From: Chinchilla lanigera
Taxonomy: Eukaryota; Chordata; Mammalia; Rodentia; Chinchillidae
NCBI RefSeq assembly: GCF_000276665.1
Contig: NW_004955502.1
Location: 2,584,451 to 2,648,450, forward strand
Reading direction: 5' to 3'
DNA length: 64,000 nt
A model generated the notes under the pieces. That model made no database searches. It had not been told where the DNA came from and worked only from the letters and a program-made list of their open reading frames with translations. This document shows, in pieces, positions 1-11,291 of the stretch. The position numbers and the translations under genes are program-made. The first letter of the stretch is position 1. Each line of letters opens with the position of its first letter.

Positions 1-756
1 CAATCAAAAGAAACAGTCTAGCAGAATGGATCAAGAAGCAAGATCCAACAATATGCTGCATACAAGAAACACATTTAATTCAAAAGGAAATTCATAGACT
101 GAAAGTCAAAGGATGGAAAATAATATTCCATGTGACAGGAATCTGGAAAAAAGCAGAGGTAGCTATCTATTTGCTAACAAAGTGATTTTCAAGCCAAGAC
201 TGATAAAAAGGGACAAAGAAGGTCACTACATCCTTTTAAAAGAAATAATCCAAGAGAAAGAGACAAAAATCATAAATACATGTGCACCAAATACCAGTGC
301 ACCCAACTATATAAAACACATATTAAAGAACAGGTAAAATCAAATAAGCAGTAATATGATTATAATGGGGAACCTTAATACCCCAATATCACAAATAGAT
401 TAAATAGACAAAACATAAACAATGAAATATTAGCACTACCCCAAACCCATGAACAAATGGTCTTAATAGATATCTACAGAGTGTTCCACCCCATAACATC
501 AGAGCACACATTCTTCTCAGTTGAACATGGGATGTTCTCCAAAACAGACCACATACTAGGTCATAAACATGTTTAAGTAATTTCAAAGGCATTGAAATTA
601 TCCCATGCATATATCAGATATTGGAATGAAATTGGAAATCAAACGCAAGAGAAACCACAAGAACTTTATAAACACATGGAAATTAAATAAGAACACCCTC
701 CTGAACCAAAGGGTCATAAATAAAACTAAAGAGGAAATGAGACAGTTTCCGCACTA

Positions 757-1511
757 CAGTGATCTCTGACCTATTGCTGGAGTTACATTCCAGAGACCCC
801 CACAATAAGTGAAAATCCACTAAGTAGTAGCATTATATTTATTTTATTATTGATATATATTTTAAGGCACTATAAACACTTCCCACACTCCTATAAACCT
901 TTTCCACTCTCTTATTAACCTTTCCCACACTCTTGTAAACACTTGTATGCTCTTAGATGCTTTTTAACTCTTAAACCTATATAATCTTAACAACATGTAA
1001 AATTCTATACGGGTAGTTGATGTGAAGTGGACAAGGAGAGATGCTGAACATATGGACACAGTGCGGGAGAGCAAAGAAACCATTGCTACAGTCGTTGAGC
1101 CAATCAGCGCCCAGGATACAGAACACAGTGCTGTGGTTGGTCACCTTCCATTCCATCAGCCGACAGTGTGATATGTACAATCTAACATTAGCAAACTTGC
1201 ATAAACAATAGTGGTGTACTGCATTTCCATTGTGTACAGTATGGTATTCATCTGCTGATGAATACATACTGTATTTTATTTCAACTTAATGCTCTTTTAA
1301 TATGTTTGTATTAACATTTTTATATTTTTTACATTGTTTTAAATTTTTAGGCAAAAGTAATTACAATCATAAATATTATATAAATACCTATGTACCACAA
1401 AATCCTGTGATATAGCAAAAACTCCATGATACAGAATTAGATATATTTTTTTAAAACCTGTAATACAGTGAAGCTGCAATAAGTGAACTGTGATATAGTG
1501 AGAGACAACTG
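757..1511. mobile_element. Tigger-like (Tc1/mariner) DNA transposon inside L1
   Basis: The segment is flanked by TA on both sides (755-756 and 1512-1513), the target duplication expected for Tc1/mariner elements. The left end begins CAGTGATCTCTGACCTAT and the inverted right end reads CAGTTGTCTCTCACTATA, so the termini are imperfect inverted repeats. Removing the segment restores continuous L1 sequence. At 755 bp with no transposase frame it is a non-autonomous derivative. The Tigger assignment rests on the terminal sequence; the exact subfamily is not determined. Confidence 0.75.
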
Positions 1512-2582
1512 TAAATGATAATGCCCATAAACATACCAGAACTTATGGGACACAATGAAAGCAATCCTATAAATGAAATTTATAGCAGTGATTATCCATA
1601 TCAAAAAACAAAGCAAGCTCAAATAAACAACTTAATGTTGAACCTCAAGCTTCAATAAAAAGAAGAGCAAGTGAAGCCATAGCTCATAACAGTGAGGAAA
1701 TCATAAAGATCAGAGCTGAAATTAACACAATGGGGACTAAGAAAATCATGCAAAAAATCAATGAATCAAAGAGTTGATCATTTGAAAGATTAAATAAAAT
1801 TGACAAACACTTAGCCAACTTTATCAAAAAAAGGAAAGAAAAGACTCAATCTATGCAATTAGGAATGAAAGAATAAAATCACAACAGACACTGTAGAAAT
1901 TCAGAAGATTATCTATACCTACTTCAAGAACTTGTATTCTAATACGATGGAACTTATAGAAGAAATGGACAGATTCCTAGACACATATGAATTACCAAAG
2001 CTGAATCAAGAAGATATAAAATATCTAACTAAAACAACATCAGCCACTGAAATTTAAGATGTAATTAAAAACCTACCAACAGAAAATCCCAGGCCCTGGT
2101 GGATTCACTATTGAATTCTACAAGAAATTTAGACTACCTAATATTGCTACTTCTCAAACTCTTTAATGAAATGGAAAGAGAAATAATACTCCCAAATTCA
2201 TTACTGAAAGGAAGCATTAACCTGATACTAAAACCAAGGAAGGACCCAGTCAAAAAAGAGAACCACAGGCCAATCTCCCTAGTGAACATAGATGAAAAAA
2301 TCCTCAGTAAGATACTGACAAATAGAATGTAGCAAATTATCAAGAACATTATAGAACATAACCAAGTAGCATTCATCCCAGGGACACAGGGATGGTTCAA
2401 CATACACAAATCAATAAATGTAACACACTATATGAACAGAGACAAGGAGAAAAACTATATGATCATCTCAATAGATATAAAAAAAGCATTTGACAAAATC
2501 CAACACCTATTCATGTTAAAAAGCCTACAGAAAATCAGAATAGATAGTCTTTATCTCCATCTGATAAAAGCCATCTATGACA

Positions 2583-2683
2583 GGGCTGGGGATTTAGCTT
2601 AGCGGCAAAAGCGCCTGCCTGGCAAGCGCAAGGTCGTGAGTTCGGTTCCTGGTACCGGAGAAAAACCAAAAAAAAAAAAAAAA
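2583..2683 (+). mobile_element. ID-type SINE, young subfamily
   Basis: A tRNA-Ala-like body of about 75 bp starts GGGCTGGGGATTTAGC, with A box TAGCTTAGCGG and a B-box-like AGTTCGGTTCC. It is followed by the tail GGTACCGGAGAAAAACC (here with one change) and poly(A). A 17-bp target-site duplication, AAAAGCCATCTATGACA, lies at 2566-2582 and again at about 2684-2700. The duplication is unmutated, so the insertion is recent. It interrupts the ORF2 reverse-transcriptase region of the older L1. Confidence 0.95.
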
Positions 2684-3880
2684 AAAAGCCATCTATGACA
2701 AAACAATGGCCAACATCATCCTAAATGGAGAAAAACTGATGGCTTTCACTTTAAAAAAAAAAAAAAAAAAAAAAAGAACAAGACAAGGATGTCCACTGAC
2801 ATCACCCTTATTCAATATAGTTCTGGAAACATTAGATAAGAGAAAAAGCAAAAGGAATAACATAGGAAAGGAAGAAGTGAAATTATCATTATTTGTGGAT
2901 GACATGATACTCTACATAGAAGACCCCAAAAACTGCACCAAAAGACTTCTAGATTTAATAACTAAATTCAGTCACACAGCTGGATACAAAGTCAAGACTC
3001 AAAAGTCAATAGTCTTCCTGTACATGAGTAAAAATCTCACTGAGAAAGAAATTAGGAAACAAAACCTTTCACAATAGCATCCCCAAAAATGAAATACCTC
3101 AGAATCAACCTAATGAAGGAAGTAAAACACCTCTATACTGAAAACTACAGCACTCTGACAAAGGAGATGAAGAAGATATCAGAAATTGAAAAGATATCCC
3201 TTGCTCTTGGCTAGGAAGAATGAATCTAGTGAAAATGGCCATACTTCCAAATTGTTATAAAGATTTAATGTAACACAATCAGAATTCCAACAGCATATCT
3301 CCCAGAATTGTAGAAAACAACCCTAAAATACATTTGGAACTAGAGAAGACCTTGCACAGCAAAGATAGTTCTGGGCAACAAAGGCAAGGCAGGGGGTATC
3401 ACAATCCCAGACCTGAAACTATACTACAAATATACTTTGATAAAAACAGCATGATACTGGCATTAAAAAAGCCAGACCTGCAGATTAGTGGAACAGATTA
3501 GAAGATGCAGAAAAAACTCCAGACGTACTCGGTCACCTCATCTTTCACAAAGGTGCTGGATACTTTCATTGGAAGAAAGACAGCCTCTTAAACAAATGGT
3601 GCTGGAAAAACTGGCTTTCCACATGCCAAAGATTCAACCTAGATCCATATCTCACACCATGCACCAAACTAAAACCAAAATGGATCAAAGACCTAAATAT
3701 TAAAACAGAAATACTAAATCTGATGGAGGATAAAATAGGTAGAACTCTTGAATACATTGGTGTAGGCAAAGATCTTATGAACAAAACCCCAACTGCACAG
3801 GAATTCTCACAAAGAATCAACAACTGGGATCTTAAAATATCAGAAACAAAGATGAGCAAAAATGTTGGTAAACATAAAAA

Positions 3881-4299
3881 TATATCTAAAATATATCTAT
3901 GCAAAATAATGACATCTAACTTATGTAATTAAAATAAGATAGGTCTACAATATTAGGCAAAAAATAGATGTAAAATGCAAAAATATGACTGGAATTAGAG
4001 TGTTCTAAGGTTCTTCCAATGTTCAGGAAGACATTAAGATACTCATACTGATTAATTTCAGGCTGTATTTATATTCTGTAATTATTTTATATATAATAAT
4101 AAAAATACAGAGGTAGAGTCAATGACTTCCAATCCACATTGAAAGAAAAAATGAAACAGAAATAGTATGAAATTTCAACGACAGAAAATCAGGGTGGAAG
4201 TAAAGGAGACAAAAAGAGTAAAGAACAGAGAAAGTAATGATAGAAACAGTAATTATTATATAACAACGAAAGACCAGATACCAAACAAAATCAGAAGAA
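3881..4299. other. Unassigned AT-rich sequence after L1
   Basis: I see no gene and cannot place this AT-rich stretch in a repeat family. It may be remaining L1 3' sequence too decayed to recognise. Confidence 0.3.
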
Positions 4300-4399
4300 T
4301 TTTTTTTTTTTTTCATTTTTTTCGGGTACCGGGAATCGAACTCATGACCTCGCGCTTGCCAGGAAGGCGCTGTGCCGCTGAGCTAAATCCCCAGCCCCC
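4300..4399 (-). mobile_element. ID-type SINE, young-type tail, somewhat decayed
   Basis: A poly(T) tract is followed by the reverse complement of the ID body (CGGGTACCGGGAATCGAAC ... GCTAAATCCCCAGCC). It has the GGTACC tail of the young subfamily but several substitutions. Short A-rich flanks (AGAAGAAT / AAAAGAAT) may be a degraded target duplication. Confidence 0.9.
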
Positions 4400-4909
4400 A
4401 AAAGAATATGGGGAGGTTGCTAGAATTCCAGGATGTAAAAAGTTCTTCCTGTTCATTAATATTCCAGATACTCTGTGTTCTTAAATGAGTGTCATTCTCC
4501 GTGGAACCCAAGTGCTTTAAAATATATAATAGTGTGCTATTCAAAATTAGCTGTAAATGAGTACGTGCTAAGCAAATTGAGTGAGACCATTTTTGTAAAG
4601 TTGTTCCCATAACTAATTAATAAGTACCACTGGTGGGGAAAAAAACTAAAAGGACAAATAATGAACAAGATGTAGAAATCAGTCCACAACATTGGGAATG
4701 GCACCAAAAGTAAATGCAGTGAAGTTGTTAGCAAAGAATAAGATTGTTCAAATGAGTGATTTTATAACAATCTATCTCTATGCCACTTACAAAAGACTAG
4801 CCAGAGTAGAAGACAGACAAAGTGTGGAAAAATCAGGCAGGTAAAACTAAACAAAACCAATGTAATTCTATTAATATTGGGGAAAAGATGCAAAAAATAT
4901 AATTTAAGT
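4400..4909. other. No recognisable feature
   Basis: AT-rich sequence without convincing coding, RNA or repeat signal. Confidence 0.3.
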
Positions 4910-5025
4910 CAGTAGTTCTCAGACCTGTTTGCACATTAGAGTAATTGGGGAAATTTAAATTATATCTATGATCTTGGAATTTCTAGAAGTGGATGCTTCT
5001 AACAGTTCCCTGATAAATTATGATG
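4910..5025 (+). mobile_element. MER5A-like hAT DNA transposon fossil
   Basis: CAGTAGTTCTCAGACCTG followed by a 'gcacattagagtaattgggg' type segment matches the start of the mammalian MER5A element (cagtggttctcaaac...). The right half is eroded and the terminal inverted repeat is lost at the junction with the following L1 end. Family recognition is from memory of the consensus. Confidence 0.6.
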
Positions 5026-5029
5026 TGAA

Positions 5030-5340
5030 ATGAGGATGCACTTGAGACCATGATGTTAAGTAAAATAAACAAGACATACAAGCTTAAATACTGTATTGTC
5101 TCTCTTATATGAGAAATCCACAGCACAGTATAAACAGGAAGCAAAATAAAAGATAACAGGAAGTAGAGTGATAGATCTTTCTCAGATGGGAGGAGGATCA
5201 AGAGATAGAGGGAGAGGCAGGCAGGAAGGGGAAGAGGATGAAAAAAAGGAGTTGACATGTGCTCTGTACTTGTACCAACTCCAGAATGTATCACAGAATG
5301 TAAAATTCTATACTGCAAATGTGGACTAATAAAAAAAGAA
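5030..5340 (+). mobile_element. L1 3' UTR fragment
   Basis: It begins with the L1 ORF2-terminal/3'UTR phrase 'cttgagaccatgatgttaag' and runs through a purine-rich stretch to 'ttgtaccaactccagaatgt' and an AATAAA-like end. The same sequence recurs in this window at 18686-18880 (minus), 47495-47700 (plus) and 51000-51275 (minus), which shows that it is a lineage-specific L1 tail. Confidence 0.8.
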
Positions 5341-6085
5341 TTTTATTTTAAGGCAAAAAGAACTTTCAGGGATGAAGATATTCATAATATATCAATAAAA
5401 TATTTAACCAGAAGGAAATAAATCCCAAATCAATATACAAATAATAGTTTAACTTCAATATACAGGTAAATGACACATTTGGAAGAACATTTATAGTTTC
5501 ATAAATTTTTCAACATTTTTCTTAATAAAAGAGAGCTCAAGTAGTAGAAAACATAGTAAGTATAAGTAGCATATGTAGCAAGTTTGAACTATTGATCTAC
5601 CTAACAAATATTAAATATGTATAAAAGTTGATTATCTCTGAGGTTTTAGAGTCAGTCCCAACAAATAAAAATGCCCTAATATAAGCAATATTCTCTTATC
5701 AACATAAAGTTGGGACTCAAAATAAGAAAAATTTGAACTCTGTATTTGGTAATTTAAATTCTACTTTTTTGTAATTTATTAAATGTGCAATAATAGAAAT
5801 TAGACATATTAGAACTAAATACTGAGGAAAATGCTACATATCCAAATGTGGAAAATGCCAGTCAAATAGTTCCTAAAGGAGAATTTTTAAAGTTAAATGG
5901 TTATATTTTTTAAATGGTTATATTTTTAAAAATGTTTAAAACACACAGAATTTATCCTAAGTAGTTAAAAAAATAAAATAACACATCATACCTAACTTTA
6001 TAAGGAAGGTCTGGTATAAAATAATGATAATACCTAATTTGTTGAGTTTTAAGACAAGACAGACCTGATGTACTGAGTAAAACTG
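5341..6085. other. AT-rich sequence, no feature seen
   Basis: Very AT-rich with no convincing open frame, RNA or repeat. A short direct duplication (aaatggttatattttt, about 5895-5930) is present. Confidence 0.3.
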
Positions 6086-6166
6086 CGGGCTGAGATGTAG
6101 CTTTACGGTGGAGCAGATACTCGGTGTACGCAAGGCCTTAGGCTGGGTCCCCAGCACCACGAACAC
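6086..6166 (+). mobile_element. ID-type SINE, old subfamily
   Basis: GGGCTGAGATGTAGCTTTAC followed by 'gcaaggccttaggctgggtc' and CCCCAGCACCAC matches the older ID consensus with a CAGCACCAC end rather than the GGTACC tail. The poly(A) tail is eroded. Confidence 0.8.
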
Positions 6167-6289
6167 TCACACAAACTAGATGCAGGATGCCACAGACAAG
6201 AGGAAGAGGCTGGCAGCACAAAGCTTCCAACAACAGAAGGAAGACTGTCTGTTTGCGTGTGACATCGTGTATATCTGGAAACCCAAGAG

Positions 6290-6435
6290 AATCAATGAAA
6301 AAAACACTAAAAATGATACAGGAAAATATTATTATACAAAAATCAATAGCTTTTATAACACCAGACTGTACACCTGAAGATGGTTTAAGATTGTAAATCT
6401 TATGTGGTGTTTTTAACCACTTTTTTTAAAAGGAA
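6290..6435 (+). mobile_element. Old L1M 3' end fragment
   Basis: 'Actgtacacctgaagatggt' followed by 'gtaaatcttatgtggtg' and an A/T-rich end resembles the 3' terminus of old mammalian L1M elements. Only the last ~150 bp are recognisable. Confidence 0.55.
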
Positions 6436-7013
6436 TATAGGACAAGTTCCGCATATTGATCGCTTCCCAAGCACCTTCATCAGACATTCCAGAGAAGCCC
6501 TCGACCTCCCCTCTGTCTAGCGACCTGGAACACGGTGCATGACCTGGAACACGCTGCACTGCAGCACTTTGCTTCAAGTAAGAGGAAACTTCCAGTTTTC
6601 CCTGTAAATGTTTAATTTGTCAGTAAGTTTATGGTGCATTCCCCAAAAATGAGCATAAGTAACAAAGAAGGGCCCAAAAAAGAAAAAATGAGAGAGACTA
6701 ACCCAAATAGATGTTAAATTATTTATTATCAGTATTATTATTAGACATCTATATTTAAAATTGTATGGAATTCAGAAAAACTATGCTATCAGAAAAACAG
6801 TGAAACAAATTAGACTATCCAGAAATGGACCCAAGTGAATATTGTTTATTATGTAATAAAGATTATATTTTAAATCAATGGGAAAAACATAAAAATATTA
6901 AGAAATAATGTTGAGAATTATGAGTAGCCATTACTTAGAAAAATGTATCTCTGGATCTATACTTCACAGGCTATACCAGGATGACCTAACTGCAAATGAA
7001 TTAGATATGTAAG
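6436..7013. other. No recognisable feature
   Basis: Mixed single-copy and AT-rich sequence. There is no gene or repeat I can support. Confidence 0.3.
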
Positions 7014-7160
7014 TACAGAGTGGAGAGAGAAGAGGGGAGAGGAGAGGAGGGGAGGGGAGCAGAGGGGAGCGGAGGGCAGAGGAGGGCAGAGGAGGGCAGA
7101 GGAGGGCAGAGGAGGGGAGAGGAGGGGAGAGGAGAGGAGAGGAGGGGAGGGAGGAGAGTA
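7014..7160 (+). repeat. Polypurine tract with decamer array
   Basis: About 145 nearly uninterrupted purines occur on the plus strand. Four exact head-to-tail copies of GGAGGGCAGA (7071-7110) are followed by two of GGAGGGGAGA (7111-7130). Open frames on the complementary strand through here (repeated SPPLLSSP-like residues) are artefacts of the pyrimidine strand. Such tracts can form triplex or G-rich structures. Confidence 0.95.
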
Positions 7161-7593
7161 CTGCAGAAGTACTAGAATAAGACACAGATATATTCCTGTA
7201 TTATCTGGGAAAGGAGTAAAAGTTCCTAGCTGTGACTCAACACCCAGAAGCAATAACCTAAAATGGAGATGTATTAAACAGACAGTGTTTCTGCCCATAA
7301 AAGGTTAAGTGAGGTAGGAATTTCCCTTTATCCATAGACAAGTTAAGCAGACTGTACATATGAATCACATGGGTTCGTTTCCCTTAGAGAAAACAGAAGA
7401 GAGAAATGGTGGCTACTTTTGCCTCTGTATTTCTGTCTTGATGACTCTTTCCTATGTCCAATTTTTCTTTTCTTTCTGCAGACTCTTCCTTCACTGGAGA
7501 GATAAATTCCTGAAGTCCCATAGCCAGTTTTCCGTAATCTCTTTCCCACTCCACTCTGTGATACTCTGTGAGTCACTTTCTTGTTACTACAGC

Positions 7594-7724
7594 AAAGCAG
7601 GTCTTTTTCTTCCAATCTAACTTCATAGGTTTAGACGTACACCTCTTAAGATAAAATCGAGGCAAATGCGTCTTCCACAGCCCATCAGGTACTGGTCCTA
7701 GATAAAACCTCTGGAGTTTTTTCC
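7594..7724 (+). repeat. Left copy of imperfect 131-bp direct repeat
   Basis: It pairs with 11161-11291. Shared blocks in the same order include AAAGCAGG/AAAACAGG, CTTCCAATCT/CTTCTAATCT, TTAAGATAAAAT, and TGGTCCTAGATAAAA/TGGTCCTAAATAAAA. The two copies bracket a minus-strand L1 almost exactly, but the repeat is far longer than a normal L1 target-site duplication. Confidence 0.75.
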
Positions 7725-7739
7725 TATGCTTTTATTTAT

Positions 7740-10700
7740 TTTTAAATGACACATAATTATACCTGGGGTGGGTATAGTGCCTACCGTAACACACATGCAC
7801 AATGTGCTAGCCTCAAATCAGGGCCGTGGGCGCACCCACACCTCACTCATCAGGCCTCCACTGGGAGTGAAAATCCTCTTTCCCGGTGACTTGGAGATTG
7901 ACTATCCACCATTATCCGCCACGCTTAGCGACTGTGCTCCACAACTTTACAAGGCACTGCTGTGGCTGTCTCAGCCCTTTCGTCACAGTCCCCTCCGCTG
8001 CTCCACCTGGAGTCCTTTCCTACTTTTCTTATTTTTTTTGCTAAGGGCTAAGCTGACCTCCCTTGCCATTTTCTCCTCTCAAATTAAAGCCTTTTTTATG
8101 TTTAAAAAAAGTTATGCCTCTTACTCAGTAGCACTCTCCCTCCAGCTCTCCAGCCTCATGTCCTTCACCCTTGCTAATATTCTGCTCTATGAGATCAACA
8201 TTCCAGCCTCCATGTATAAGTGAGAAGGTGCAGTATTTACCTTCCTGTGTCTGCCTTTTTAATCTAACATATGTCTGCCAGTTCCAACCATGCTGTCACA
8301 AATGACAAAATTTCATTGCTTTCATGACTAAATAGTATTCCATAGTGCACCTCTATCACATTTTCTTTTTTTTATCACATTTTCTTTATCCATTCATGGG
8401 CATCTTGGTTGAGCCTATATGGCTTTTGTGAATAGTGCTGCAAAAACATAAACGTGCAGTTGTCTCTGGAATGCAATGATTTCCTTTCATTTGGATATAT
8501 GCCCACAGAGGGATTGCTGGATCATATGCTATTCTACCTCTGCTTTTAAAAGGACCTCCATACTGCTATCCATGATGGTTGTACCAACATATCTTCCCAC
8601 AAATGGCATATGACGGTTCACATTTTTCTACATCCTTTCAGCATTTTCTATTTCTTTTCATCTTTTTGGTACCCACCCTTTTAGCCATGGTGAGATAACA
8701 TCTCGCTGTGGTTTGGGCTTGCATTTCCTAGTTGACTAGTGATGTTAATCATTTTGTCATATACTTGTTGGTTCTGTGTATGCCTTGAGAACAGTCTATT
8801 TAGCTGCATGATGCATTTTTCAATCAAATTGTTTAAAGGTTTTTGCTATTGTGTTGATTTCCTTATATTCTCAATTCAACCCATGTCAGATGAATGTACT
8901 GCAAATATTTTCTCCTGCTCTGCTGGCTTGTCTCTTCAATACGCCCATTACTTCTACTGTTGAGCAGAAGTTTTTAGTGTGACATTATCACATTCATCAA
9001 TTTTGCTTCTGTTACTTGTGTTTTGGGGGATCTCATCCAAAAAAATCATTGCCCTGTATCAATGTCCTGAAGTGTTCCCTGTTTTGCTGTAGGTATTTTA
9101 TAGTTTCTTTACTTATATTTAGGTCCCTGGCTCTTTTTAACTATTTTATGATAAAATGAGACATACGGGTCTAGTTTTATCCCTCTACATGAGGATATCC
9201 AGTTTCCCCAGAACCATTTATTGAAGAGACTGCCCTTTCTTTAATGCAGATTCTTGTTATCTTTGCTGAAAATCAATTGGTTGTTTGTACACGGCTTAAC
9301 TTAGGTTCTCCGCTCTGTCCCATTGGTCTACATATTAGTTTTTATGCCAATGTCATGCTGTTTTGGTTACAATAGCCTATTAGACATGTCAATTATTGTG
9401 ATATACATCCAAATGTTTTTTTACTCAAGATTGCTTTAAATATTTTGGAGTCTTAAGGCATTCCATATGATTTTTTTTTGAGAGTGTTCTCTATTTCTGT
9501 GAAATCTTTCATGGTATTTTGATAGAGTTGTATTAAATCTATAGCTCACTTTGGGTAGTAGGGATGTTTTAATAATACTAATTCTTTTTATGCATGAACA
9601 TGAAATTTTTCCCCATTTTTGTGTATGATCTCTGCAATTTCTTTTATTGGTGTTTTTATAGTTTTCATCATAAAGATTTTTTTCCACCTGCTTGTTAAAT
9701 TTACTCTTACATGTTTTATTTTTTGTAGCGACTGTGAATGAGATTATTTTCTTAATTTCTTTTTAAGGAAGTTCATTATTGATACGTAGAAATGATACTA
9801 CTTTTTTATTGATCTTGCAACTACAACTTTAGTGAATTTATCAGTTCTAACAGCTTTTTGGGGGAATCTTAAGGTTTTTCTCTGCATAAAATCACATCTG
9901 CAAACGATGATAGTTTGTCTTCCTTCTTTCTAATTTATATGCTTTTTATTTCTTTCTCTTGCCTTACTGCTGTAATTGTGACATCCAGGAATATATTGAA
10001 TAAGAGTGGTGAAAATAGGCATTTTTATTATGCTCCATATCTTAGGAAAAGAATGCTTTCAATTTTTCTCATTCAGTATGATGTTATCTACAAATTTGTC
10101 ACATATGGTTCAACTGCGATGAAATATGTTTCTTCTATATATGATTTCTTGCCATGAAGAGACATCCAGCTTCATTAAATGCCTCTTCTGTGTTGATCAA
10201 GAAGGTGGTGTGGATTTCTGTCCTTCATTTTGTGAATGTAGCATATCATGTTTATTGGTTTGCATCTGTCTAATCATCCTTGCATCCTTGGCGTAAGTCA
10301 TGGAGTATAATCTTTTTCATGTGCTATTGGGTTTCGTTCTACATTATCTTATTGCTAAATTTGTATTTATGTTCATCAGTGATACTGGGCTGTCATTTTC
10401 TTTCTTTTATTATGTCTTTGTCTGGTTTTGGTATCAGAGTAATACTGGTCTTGTAAAAGTATAAAAGAATTTTATTCTTTTAAATTTTTTGAAATCGTTT
10501 GATAAGGATTAGAATTAATTCTTTATAAGGTTGGTAGAATTCAAGAGTGAGGCCATCTGGTCCTGGATTTTTCTTTCTTGGGAGACTTTTTATTACTGAT
10601 TCAATTTTTTGTCCATTGTTGGATCTGTTTAGGTTTTCTATTTATTCATGGCTCAATCTTGGCAAGTTTTGTATAAAGAAATTTATATATTTCTTTTCTA

Positions 10701-11157
10701 TTTTCCAAATTGTTGGAGTATACAGAGGTTGTTTGTTCACAATAGTCCCTAAAGGCCCTTTGTAATTTTGAGGAAATGCCTTACATTTTTCAGGTAGTGC
10801 CTCCTTTATCATCTGAGATCTTACTTATTTATATCTTCTATTTTCCTAGTCTAGCTAAAGTTTTGTCAATTTTCTCTTTTCAAAGAAATCAACATTTTTT
10901 CATGATTTTTATATTGTATTTTAGTCTCAGTTTTGTTTATGTCTCTCCTAATCTTTTAAAACATTCTCTCTATTAATTTTATTTGGTTTTGCTTTTCTAA
11001 TTCCTTGAGTTGTTTATTCAGTTGTTCAATTAAAATATTTCTACTTTTTTGATGTAGGAGTTTATCGCTATAATCATCTCTCTCAGGACTACTTTTGCTG
11101 TGAACTTTTCTTTTTCTTTCCACTCTATAATAATTCGGAATCACTGTGATGTTCATA
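7740..11157 (-). mobile_element. LINE-1 copy, ORF2 region, decayed
   Basis: Read on the minus strand it is L1. The 3' part is near 7740-8200. The ORF2 C-terminal part is at 8300-8560 (the 'atggaatactatgcagcc' equivalent near 8330). The reverse transcriptase follows at about 9400-10650, and the fragment ends inside the endonuclease/RT region near 11157. Frames are broken throughout. It is 5'-truncated and lies between the two copies of the 131-bp direct repeat. Confidence 0.88.
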
Positions 11158-11160
11158 GGA

Positions 11161-11291
11161 AAAACAGGCCAGTTTCTTCTAATCTGGCTTAATAGGTTCC
11201 CACTTGCCTATTAAGATAAAATAAGACAAATACTTCATTCCATAGCACAGCATGCATTGGTCCTAAATAAAAACTCTTCAGCTTTTTAGCA
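11161..11291 (+). repeat. Right copy of imperfect 131-bp direct repeat
   Basis: It matches 7594-7724 in the same orientation at roughly three-quarters identity by eye, with small gaps. It starts directly at the broken 5' edge of the minus-strand L1. Confidence 0.75.

Larger units (their letters stand above)
1..3880 (+). mobile_element. LINE-1 ORF2 copy, decayed, continues left of window
   Basis: Plus-strand frames match L1 ORF2 in order. The endonuclease part is at 1-720 and 1514-1600 (APNTSAPNYIKHILK at about 290-330). The reverse transcriptase fingers are at about 2100-2460 ([24 protein letters not shown]), and the catalytic box is near 2890 as FVDDMILYIED, where active L1 has FADD. The C-terminal region ends near 3880 (GVGKDLMNKTP). 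Many stops and frameshifts show it is dead. A Tigger-like transposon (757-1511) and an ID SINE (2583-2683) lie inside it, so it predates both. Confidence 0.93.

Noticed and set aside
2583..2683. A functional tRNA-Ala gene
   Set aside because: The A and B boxes are tRNA-like, but the 3' half does not fold as an acceptor stem, a poly(A) tail follows, and target duplications flank it. It is an ID SINE.
6957..7298. Minus-strand frames rich in SPPLLSSP repeats
   Set aside because: They are pyrimidine-strand readings of the polypurine tract.
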